DNA from: Alteromonas macleodii ATCC 27126
Lineage (GTDB): Bacteria > Pseudomonadota > Gammaproteobacteria > Enterobacterales > Alteromonadaceae
DNA length: 64,000 nucleotides
Direction: 5' to 3'
Assembly: GCF_000172635.2 (NCBI RefSeq)
Contig: NC_018632.1
Location: 1,922,001-1,986,000, forward strand
Each line of letters starts with the position of its first letter. Positions within the stretch are counted from its first letter, which is position 1. This document shows positions 46,956 through 52,633 of this stretch, one piece after another. The position numbers were made by a program, and so were the translations under genes. The notes under the pieces are model-generated. The model ran no database searches. It worked only from the letters and a program-made list of their open reading frames with translations, and was not told where the DNA came from.

Positions 46956-48394
46956 GGATTTAATCTCCTAACTGCAGCTTGAAGAAGTAGTGCGGTAAGT
47001 CCCATCCAAAGCAACAGCTGAATAAAATAAATCAACGCGTTACTAATGCGTGTGCTTCCTGCTTCTGGTTTAAAATCAAACTCTGCTAAGATCGCCCAGT
47101 TATCTGCGCCAACCACAGCTTTGTCTGCTGCTTCTTCACTGGCGTTGCGGTTCATATCTAACTTGTAATCGAGTTTTTCAGCGTGAACCTTGTTCAAAAC
47201 CTGAACAAACTCAAGTCTTAACGTTTCCGCTTCCCTTAAAAAGCGGTGGTGTGTCTCGAGGCTAGTTCCCGCAAGGATCGTAGAAATAGAGCGCACCGCA
47301 ACCGTAGGCGAAAGCCAGCCAAACTGCCGTGCTATTTGGGCTTGTTCCAACTCTTCGGTCATGCGGGTTTCAGCAAACTCATTAAGCACTTTGGCTTGTC
47401 GACCTTCGGAGTACTGGGCAACAATGCCCCTGAAGTTAACGGGTAAGTCGTCAACTGAATCTACATTGTATTTAGCTAGTAAATCTTCTTTTAGCTTTTT
47501 GAATGCAGGATCGTTGACGTCATGACCGTCACCTAAACTTCTAAGTTTTTCTTCCACTTTGAAATCGGCTTCAAGTTTTCCCATTGAAGGGGCAATGTTT
47601 GTGGCAACGCTGCTCCCTAAACGAGGAAGCAACACACAAGCGCTCATCCAAATGACAACAAGTACGGTGAAGCTAACGCTGCTTTTCTCAAATATGGCCG
47701 AGCACGCAGTGACTACCGTGGCCCACAGTAAAAAGTAAACCACATAACTAAAGCAAAAGAGTATTACAACAAGTGCACTTTCGTTTGAAAACGCGACATA
47801 GAGACAGGCAAGCAGTAGCGGGAATAAAAATAGGCTGCTAGCGGTTATAAGCGCCAGAAGCTTCCCTAAGAGCAATTGCCAACGGGTGGTGCCTTGAGAA
47901 AGCAGTAAGGTTAGCGTGCCGGCTTCGCGTTCACGTGACACGCTGCCGTAGCCAATTAGAATAATAAATAAAGGTGCAAGAACCAAAGCTAAAAAGCTGG
48001 GTGTTAAACTACTAAAGCGTGTAAGTCCTGCGGATTGGCGCTGCTCGGCGAACATCGCACTATTTTGGCGGTGCCCTTCTAAAAATATAGCGTTCCCCGT
48101 GTAGGTATCGACACCCGGTTCAATTACGCTCAGTGGAGTGGGGGCACGAAATACATAATGACCATAATGCACCATGCGATGAGGGTGCTTATCAGGCTGT
48201 GCCTCAAAGCGTTGTTCAGCTTCTGTTTGAAGGTGGTCTCTGGTGTGGGCAGCCTCTTCGACGTGAAAGGCGTTAACTACCAGTGCAGCTATGGTAAGCA
48301 TAGCGCCTAGCAATAAAACGGTCGCTGCTACTTTTGTTCGCATCCAATAGCGCCACTGTTCTGCACAAATGATTTTAGCAACATTCAATATCAT
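46952..48394 (-). CDS. DUF3526 ABC-2 type permease (first subunit)
   Basis: A 480-residue membrane protein paralogous to the next gene product. An N-terminal helix (VAATVLLLGAMLTIAALVV) precedes a periplasmic loop. PLFIILIGYGSVSREREAGTLTLLLSQGTTRWQLLLGKLLA is the standard ABC-2 coupling segment, and four more helices follow. The large second loop (about 265-390) is charged and helical, then a last helix ends the chain. Its start overlaps the ATPase stop by 4 bases (ATGA), and its stop overlaps the second permease in the same way. Confidence 0.87.
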   Translation of the reverse strand: MILNVAKIICAEQWRYWMRTKVAATVLLLGAMLTIAALVVNAFHVEEAAHTRDHLQTEAEQRFEAQPDKHPHRMVHYGHYVFRAPTPLSVIEPGVDTYTGNAIFLEGHRQNSAMFAEQRQSAGLTRFSSLTPSFLALVLAPLFIILIGYGSVSREREAGTLTLLLSQGTTRWQLLLGKLLALITASSLFLFPLLLACLYVAFSNESALVVILFCFSYVVYFLLWATVVTACSAIFEKSSVSFTVLVVIWMSACVLLPRLGSSVATNIAPSMGKLEADFKVEEKLRSLGDGHDVNDPAFKKLKEDLLAKYNVDSVDDLPVNFRGIVAQYSEGRQAKVLNEFAETRMTEELEQAQIARQFGWLSPTVAVRSISTILAGTSLETHHRFLREAETLRLEFVQVLNKVHAEKLDYKLDMNRNASEEAADKAVVGADNWAILAEFDFKPEAGSTRISNALIYFIQLLLWMGLTALLLQAAVRRLNP

Positions 48395-49113
48395 ACATTA
48401 CGCCCTGCAAATGCTGCGTGAACGGCTTCAGTATCTATTGGCGTATCGCCAGCGCGCTCGAAGGAACCTGTGAGTTTGCCATTACTTAAAAGCACAATTC
48501 GATGGGCAACTTGGCAGGCACCATAAACGTCGTGGGTAACCATAAAAATAGTAGCGCCACCCGCTGCCAGCTCTGACACTAGCACATTAAATTCGTCGAT
48601 GGCTGCTGGATCTAGCCCAGATGTAGGTTCATCTAAAAAAAGAACAGGCGCATTGCGCAGTAGCGCCAGGGCAATTGCGGTCTTCTGACGCATGCCTTTT
48701 GAATAATTAGATAGCGCCTTATTCCACGAATCTTCTTGAAGTGCGACCTTACGAAGTGCGGCGAACATATCGTCGTCAGACTTATCGACTCCAGCCACTG
48801 ACAAGAAATAACGAATGTTTTCTACGCCAGAAAGATGGCCATATAAGGTGACAGATTCGGGTAAGTAGGCAACAGACTTTTGAACTTGGTTTGGCTGGGT
48901 AGAGGCATTATGCCCTAATACAGTGGCGCTACCGCTACTTGCCTTCATAAGCCCTAAAAAAGTTTTAAGGGTGGTGGATTTACCTGCGCCATTTCCACCT
49001 AAAAGTGCAAATACTTCGCCTTTTCCTACATTAAAATTGAGATTGTCTAGAAGCGTGCGATCGTCAACACACACGGTAAGCGCATCCGCGCATATCACTG
49101 AATTTGTTTGCAT
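48391..49113 (-). CDS. ABC transporter ATP-binding protein (CcmA-like, ABC-2 exporter type)
   Basis: A 240-residue ATPase. Walker A is LLGGNGAGKST near 38-48, the signature YSKGMRQ near 137, Walker B VLFLDEPTSGLD near 157-168, and the switch His in VTHDVYGA. This type drives ABC-2 exporters. It heads a four-gene operon with two DUF3526 permeases and a TonB-dependent receptor. The AT-rich region upstream (49114-49240) must hold the promoter; I saw no clear Fur box there. Confidence 0.92.
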   Translation of the reverse strand: MQTNSVICADALTVCVDDRTLLDNLNFNVGKGEVFALLGGNGAGKSTTLKTFLGLMKASSGSATVLGHNASTQPNQVQKSVAYLPESVTLYGHLSGVENIRYFLSVAGVDKSDDDMFAALRKVALQEDSWNKALSNYSKGMRQKTAIALALLRNAPVLFLDEPTSGLDPAAIDEFNVLVSELAAGGATIFMVTHDVYGACQVAHRIVLLSNGKLTGSFERAGDTPIDTEAVHAAFAGRNV

Positions 49114-49244
49114 TGTTTGGAGAAGCTATACATTAGAATTGTGATGCAATGTTATAATATAACTATCTAAATGGGAATAGCTTTTATTTAGGTAGTGTGT
49201 GTTTTGTTTTAATTAGAACAATTTACAAATTTCGGAAGCTGAAA

Positions 49245-49274
49245 CGAAAAAGGCTTGCCGAGTGGCAAGCCTTT
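49245..49274 (-). terminator. Rho-independent terminator, originally that of tmRNA
   Basis: Perfect 11-bp stem (49249-49259 with 49264-49274), loop GAGT, and a T5 run reading on the minus strand. It lies 5 bases beyond the left copy of the tmRNA end repeat, the normal place for an ssrA terminator. The inserted element now separates it from ssrA by 2.6 kb, and it probably ends the retron transcript, since the reverse transcriptase stop is only 59 bases upstream. Confidence 0.85.
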
Positions 49275-49279
49275 GGAAT

Positions 49280-49298
49280 TGGTGGAGCTGGCGGGATT
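49280..49298. repeat. attachment site copy (left), direct repeat of tmRNA 3' end
   Basis: The 19 bases TGGTGGAGCTGGCGGGATT are identical to the last 19 bases of the tmRNA gene at 51882-51900, in the same orientation. After one mismatch the next GAA also matches. This is the duplicated end left by site-specific integration into ssrA. Confidence 0.9.
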
Positions 49299-49332
49299 AG
49301 AAACGATTTGGAGTGTCCATAAAGTTAAAGAC

Positions 49333-50304
49333 TTATGGCATCGGGTTGTTCTGGTTGACGGCAGGTATATTGTTAACTCTCCTTTCATTGCACAAACTAT
49401 CTGTCCAGAGTTTGTAATAAGGACTTATTTGGCTTGCACAACTAACTAGTCCAATAAATTTTTGAAAGTGAGCTATAGCATTTTCATAGCTAGATGGAGT
49501 TGAGTTATTTACATAATTGAGTACGACTCTGCGATGTTTCATTTTAAACTCATTAAGTCGCTTGCGAATATCGTTCGGTACATCGAGAGAAGTACCTTTT
49601 AAAATAACACCCGTTACTTTCTTCGGGGTTGTTGGATTATATGCTCTTATCTTATGAAGTTTATAGTCGGTATTTTTAGAGAATATGAGATTGATGCCGC
49701 CCAAAAATCCATTACCTAAAGGAACACGTGATGAAAACGTTAGATCGTCTACATACAGAGTGAAAGTTACGCCTCTTTTCTTACAATAGAGCATTACTTG
49801 ATCGAAGACTTTGATATTACAAAAGTAGGTTAAACTCTGCGAAATACTGCTTCCTGTAGGCACATGACCACTGTAAGTTGATAGCCTCGCTAATATTTCA
49901 GCTAAATCGGGTGAGACCTTAAAAATGTTAATATAACACTTCAAAACTCTCTTAAAGTTGGTGCTTTCATAATATTTAGCGATATCCACTTTTAATAAAT
50001 GTGAAGACTTTTCATGAACCCTGGCATTATCTACGTTAGAACGACCTTTTACACCAGAATATAAAAAGGGACGAGTCTGAATTCTGGAAAAGAGCTTCTG
50101 AAGTCTCTTATGCAATCTAGATAACTGAGGCTTTGGTACTTGAACTTTCCGCCCACCAATCTCAGAAGTATAGAAGTTATTATCGCCCGCTACGAGTAGC
50201 TTTGTTAATGACTTATCTTTAATGTCTAGGATTTTGAGGAGTCTTTTATAGTTATTTAGCTTATATAAAGGAGATTGATTAATATCATACTTTTTTAGTT
50301 CCAT
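49333..50304 (-). CDS. retron-type reverse transcriptase
   Basis: A 323-residue reverse transcriptase with retron hallmarks. NAxxH is read as NARVH at 93-97; the first catalytic Asp is in LLKVDIAKYYEST (Asp107); PTGSSISQSL (149-158) is block 4; YVDDLTFSS gives the catalytic YxDD at 184-187; and the retron-specific VTG motif lies at 230-232 (KKVTGVILKG). The C-terminal thumb region (about 240-323) should recognise the msr RNA. The enzyme would copy part of a cognate non-coding RNA into msDNA. Its start lies 20 bases inside the XRE-like gene, so the two are coupled. Retrons act as antiphage defence with a partner effector, and no known effector is fused to it. The stop is 34 bases from the element's end. 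Confidence 0.94.
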   Translation of the reverse strand: MELKKYDINQSPLYKLNNYKRLLKILDIKDKSLTKLLVAGDNNFYTSEIGGRKVQVPKPQLSRLHKRLQKLFSRIQTRPFLYSGVKGRSNVDNARVHEKSSHLLKVDIAKYYESTNFKRVLKCYINIFKVSPDLAEILARLSTYSGHVPTGSSISQSLTYFCNIKVFDQVMLYCKKRGVTFTLYVDDLTFSSRVPLGNGFLGGINLIFSKNTDYKLHKIRAYNPTTPKKVTGVILKGTSLDVPNDIRKRLNEFKMKHRRVVLNYVNNSTPSSYENAIAHFQKFIGLVSCASQISPYYKLWTDSLCNERRVNNIPAVNQNNPMP

Positions 50305-50590
50305 CTAAAAATATACCACCAATAAAAGAGTATAAGTTGTTGATTCTTTTACAGAGATTAATTTTAAATCCTGTGTAATTCCCCTGAGCTAGCATCATCA
50401 ACAATTTGTCAGGGTTTAAGCAAAGAACCTCTGAATAAAAACAGCATAGTATGCGTACTTCGGTGAATGGGAGCAAAGAATGCGTAGGAGTCGATTCAAT
50501 TCTTTCCAAAGAAGACAACGATATTCCAGTGCGAGAAGCAACACTTTCTCTGTCTAGTTTCAGAAGTCTTCTTGTAATCAATAAATTCAT
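50285..50590 (-). CDS. XRE-type helix-turn-helix protein, retron accessory
   Basis: A 101-residue protein. Residues 1-35 (RRLLKLDRESVASRTGISLSSLERIES) form an XRE/Cro-type helix-turn-helix. The rest (LLPFTEVRILCCFYSEVLCLNPDKLLMML and onward) is helical with no recognised fold. AAAGG lies 7 bases before the ATG. The end overlaps the reverse transcriptase start by 20 bases and the 58-aa gene lies 56 bases upstream, giving a three-gene operon. From memory, one published retron type (type VI) pairs the reverse transcriptase with an XRE-like protein and a small unknown ORF, which fits. It may repress the operon through the dyad near 51102, or act as effector or antitoxin. Confidence 0.85.
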   Translation of the reverse strand: MNLLITRRLLKLDRESVASRTGISLSSLERIESTPTHSLLPFTEVRILCCFYSEVLCLNPDKLLMMLAQGNYTGFKINLCKRINNLYSFIGGIFLDGTKKV

Positions 50591-50646
50591 ATTTAACCTT
50601 TAGGCTAAAGTGGGGGAGTAACCCCAGTATTAATGTGCCCATCATA

Positions 50647-50823
50647 CTAAAAACTCTGCACTAGCACTCCACAGTACGTCAAAAATGCGACCACAAGTGC
50701 TTTTAACGAATATTCGAGCACGAATATAAAGCAACGTAAAAGCACTTTAGCAACCAACTTCCGCCAAGGTGACGTCAAGTTAGAGTTTTTGGGTTTATCA
50801 TCGATTTTGCGGTATAGTCTCAT
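50647..50823 (-). CDS. 58-aa membrane protein, candidate retron effector or partner
   Basis: A small gene below usual length cut-offs. A perfect Shine-Dalgarno (AAGGAGG) sits 5 bases before the ATG at 50823, and the frame runs to a TAG at 50647. The product starts with a basic, polar region (MRLYRKIDDKPKNSN) and continues with WRKLVAKVLLRCFIFVLEY, then SLKALVVAFLTYCGVLVQSF. That is one long or two short hydrophobic helices with two cysteines. It lies between the structured non-coding stretch and the XRE-like gene, on the same strand. Small membrane proteins are common toxic effectors in defence systems, so this is a plausible one; that is inference. Confidence 0.72.
   Translation of the reverse strand: MRLYRKIDDKPKNSNLTSPWRKLVAKVLLRCFIFVLEYSLKALVVAFLTYCGVLVQSF
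50695..50747 (-). other. nested inverted repeats inside the 58-aa gene
   Basis: A perfect 11-bp inverted repeat (AAGTGCTTTTA at 50695-50705, TAAAAGCACTT at 50737-50747) encloses a second perfect 7-bp hairpin (ATATTCG/CGAATAT, 50710-50727). As RNA this is a long hairpin within coding sequence. It could be a second msd-like structure, a translation control, or chance in an AT-rich gene. Confidence 0.5.
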
Positions 50824-50839
50824 AGGACCTCCTTTTTAG

Positions 50840-50901
50840 GGTTAGTTACAAAACGCCAATGTCCAAGAGCGGACATCAACATCCCCACATTTGTAATAAC
50901 C
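50840..50901 (-). other. long hairpin upstream of the 58-aa gene
   Basis: Arms GGTTAGTTACAAA (50840-50852) and TTTGTAATAACC (50890-50901) pair over 12 bases with one bulge. Inside lies a 6-bp hairpin ATGTCC/GGACAT (50859-50876). It ends 17 bases before the 58-aa start codon, so as RNA it could control access to that ribosome site or form part of the retron RNA. Confidence 0.5.
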
Positions 50902-50929
50902 AAGGAGTGGTGAGTTACCGACGATATTT

Positions 50930-51105
50930 TACTCCCCTACAACCTAGCGGCGTGCCCGCACGCCGCATACCGGGCACTCCCAGTGACTCTAGGCCCCGAG
51001 GTGATACCGGTTCAGGTAGAACTTTCGTTCCGCGAATAAACACTTGTGAGTATAAAACTCAGTGGGATATTTCACCGTTTAACCGCAAAGCTAAGGTAAT
51101 CGATT
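50930..51105 (-). ncRNA. candidate retron msr-msd RNA
   Basis: About 175 bases on the minus strand, downstream of a promoter-like sequence and upstream of the operon genes, where retron RNAs normally lie. Near the 5' end is ACCTTAGC, like the a1-branch region of known retron RNAs, with G in TAGC a possible branch site. GCTAGGT near 50942-50948 can pair with it over 7 bp with one bulge (candidate a1/a2). Between them are a stem CACTGAGT..ACTC..AGTG, a GAAC-GAAA-GTTC tetraloop hairpin, CACT-GGG-AGTG, and a perfect 8-bp hairpin GCGGCGTG/CACGCCGC (50947-50966). A competing CCTAG/CTAGG pairing also exists. The exact ends and the msr/msd border are not settled. GC content is well above that of the rest of the element. 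Confidence 0.48.
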
Positions 51106-51133
51106 AATTATAGCTTTGTCAACTGTTTACCAA
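51086..51133 (-). promoter_or_regulatory. retron promoter with overlapping dyad
   Basis: On the minus strand a TATAAT (51107-51112) and a TTGACA (51117-51122) are present but only 4 bases apart, so each needs another partner; TTGGTA at 51128-51133 is a possible -35 for the TATAAT (15-base spacer). An 8-bp inverted repeat CAAAGCTA/TAGCTTTG (51086-51093 and 51111-51118) surrounds this site, and TAATCGATTA (51097-51106) is a second palindrome with nearly the same centre. This fits an operator for the XRE-like protein. Confidence 0.5.
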
Positions 51134-51838
51134 CCGTCTATATACTTTTTCGAAGGCCCCCTCATTTGTATGCCCTATTTTTTATGCAACTCACGATGTT
51201 TTTTACTTTCTAAAAGCATCTTAGGAACGCAAGTGTGTAGCCTTATATAGGCATCTATACACAACTCTTACTTCAGATAATGCTGGTGTCCATACATACT
51301 TTTCTCAAGTTAACAGTAACTGTATGGTCAGCGCTAAAGTTTAGGGGGCATGAATAACCGATGTTGGCTTGTCAAATTCATGCAAGTAACCATAGTGTCC
51401 TATAAGAATGCTCCTTCGTGCAGGTTGGCTATTCTTAAACCGCTTGATGTCTCTGGCTATTTTCTTCACTGGCAGTGTTATACGCTCGATTATGTGTAGT
51501 TTTAGTAGTGTTTAAAACCACTCCTTCCTAACAACGCTCTTGAGGGGCTAAACAACTTTAAAACAACTAAAATGGCAAAATGATTAAAACTCCTGAAAAG
51601 GTTTTCGAGCGGATTAAAGATTCTATTAATGCCAGTCACTACTTGATAATATTTATTTGAAATGAATATTATTAAATTACGACGCAATGCGTAAAATCTA
51701 CAAGTTGAAATGGTGTATTTGCAACTAAGTTGTACTTAAAGCCAAAACTTTCCCAAAAGCCTAAAAACCTTTAAATACGGTGCGTGCAGAACAAGTGTAC
51801 TTTGTTGTTGATTACTAGTGGGTATTTAGTGGGGGATT
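51134..51838. other. element interior without recognised gene
   Basis: About 700 AT-rich bases between the retron promoter and the tmRNA-proximal hairpin. Only short open frames without convincing ribosome sites occur. One imperfect hairpin (arms near 51233-51243 and 51249-51262) is visible. It may be the remains of lost genes, including an integrase, but no such sequence can be recognised. Confidence 0.5.
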
Positions 51839-51873
51839 CCGCTACAGCCCGCTTCGTAGTGGGGCTGTAGCGG
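51839..51873. terminator. hairpin next to the tmRNA 3' end
   Basis: Perfect 12-bp stem CCGCTACAGCCC/GGGCTGTAGCGG with an 11-base loop and TTTT on the plus-strand side. On the minus strand it starts 9 bases after the tmRNA CCA end, but no T-run follows it in that direction. It may act as substitute 3' processing stem for tmRNA, brought in by the element, or as a plus-strand terminator. Confidence 0.55.
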
Positions 51874-51881
51874 TTTTAATG

Positions 51882-51900
51882 TGGTGGAGCTGGCGGGATT
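51882..51900. repeat. attachment site copy (right), 3' end of tmRNA
   Basis: The functional copy of the 19-base repeat whose second copy is at 49280-49298. It supplies the CCA end and acceptor arm of tmRNA, so the gene stays intact after insertion. Confidence 0.9.
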
Positions 51901-52240
51901 TGAACCCGCGTCCAGAAAATGTCTACCTTTGGTACTACATGCTTAGTTTGTCATTTATTTAACTGCTTGGAACTCCGACAAACAGGATTTCCTTGCAGCT
52001 GGCCTAATACTGTTTCGCGGTTCACCCTTAGACAAGGTTCCCTCGCTATCCTACTTGGATGACCTTCCGAATCCCCGCTAGCAGGAAAAGACTAGGGTGG
52101 AAGGGCCTATGCCGGTTATTAAGCGGCTAGTGCGTATGTTTCGTCGTTTGCGACTATTTAAATGCGGCTTTTTAAGAGGCAAACCGCTCCTCTGCATGCA
52201 CCTCCGGCTTCCTAGATCCTGTCGAATCCTAATCAGCCCC
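51882..52240 (-). ncRNA. ssrA: transfer-messenger RNA (tmRNA)
   Basis: A 359-base tmRNA that rescues stalled ribosomes together with SmpB, encoded 1.7 kb away. The 5' end GGGGCTGATTAGGATTCGAC and the 3' end with T-arm GGGTTCAAATCCC and CCA are standard. The tag frame (52119-52151) starts at a GCA resume codon and encodes ANDETYALAA followed by TAA; with the tRNA-borne Ala the tag is AANDETYALAA, one residue different from the E. coli tag (Thr for Asn). The 3' end is the integration site of the retron element. The promoter should lie in the AT-rich sequence just right of 52240, where a TATTAT is seen at 52255-52260. Confidence 0.97.
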
Positions 52241-52633
52241 GAGTGTGATTTTCAATAATAGCACAATTGTTACATGATGAAATACATTCTTTTGAAAATT
52301 ACTATAAATTTTAAGGGTTTGGCTATAAATCAACCAAAAATAACATCTAGTTTTTCAAAAGCTTAGCTGTGTGGCTTTCAGTTGAAGCTTTGCTTAAACA
52401 GCAACACACAAACATTGAGTATTATTGAACTACCATAGATATGTGGATGCTTGAGTAAAATTCAAGTGCCGAGCGCACAAGGGCTGTGCAAGAAACGCAA
52501 TTTATAAACTAAAATAGCGCTTTTTATTTGATTACTTTAGCGAATTTTTAAGGAAATAGTGCTGATGTAATGATGCAATTAGTAGCAAGAACCATTAAAG
52601 TACGTGAGCATAATTAAAAGGCTTGTAGTGTAA
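52241..52633. other. divergent promoter region of ssrA and the old-yellow-enzyme gene
   Basis: A 393-base AT-rich gap between divergent genes. It must hold the ssrA promoter on the left and that of the flavoenzyme gene on the right. I see no ORF, strong hairpin or recognised operator in it. Confidence 0.5.

Larger units (their letters stand above)
49299..51881. mobile_element. small integrase-less element in ssrA carrying a retron
   Basis: About 2.58 kb between two direct copies of the tmRNA 3' end, clearly more AT-rich than its flanks over much of its length. It holds, on the minus strand, a structured non-coding stretch, a 58-aa membrane protein, an XRE-type protein and a retron reverse transcriptase. 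No integrase or integrase remnant was recognised on either strand. It may have been inserted by an integrase acting from another element, or have lost its own. About 700 bases nearest to ssrA hold no gene that I can support. Confidence 0.82.

Noticed and set aside
49114..49240. Fur box upstream of the ABC-2/receptor operon
   Set aside because: The AT-rich GTTATAATATAAC palindrome at 49151-49163 matches a -10 region as well as it does a Fur site; too few consensus matches.
50610..50940. GTGGGGGAGTAA (50610-50621) and TTACTCCCCTAC (50929-50940) as retron a1/a2 repeats
   Set aside because: They pair over 12 bases with one mismatch, but would enclose the whole 58-aa gene and its Shine-Dalgarno, giving an RNA of over 330 bases with a gene inside. 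Kept only as a remote alternative.
50859..51107. An 82-codon plus-strand open frame over the retron non-coding region
   Set aside because: It has no ribosome site, its composition is Pro/Arg/Gly-rich and unlike its neighbours, and it is antisense to the structured stretch; a GC-rich stem region is a simpler cause.
51350..51499. A 49-codon plus-strand frame in the element after AGGGGGC
   Set aside because: The purine run is only one base from the ATG, too close for a ribosome site, and the product resembles nothing recognisable.
51502..51687. A 61-codon minus-strand frame in the element
   Set aside because: It starts at TTG without a ribosome site in very AT-rich DNA; I could not support it as a gene or an integrase remnant.
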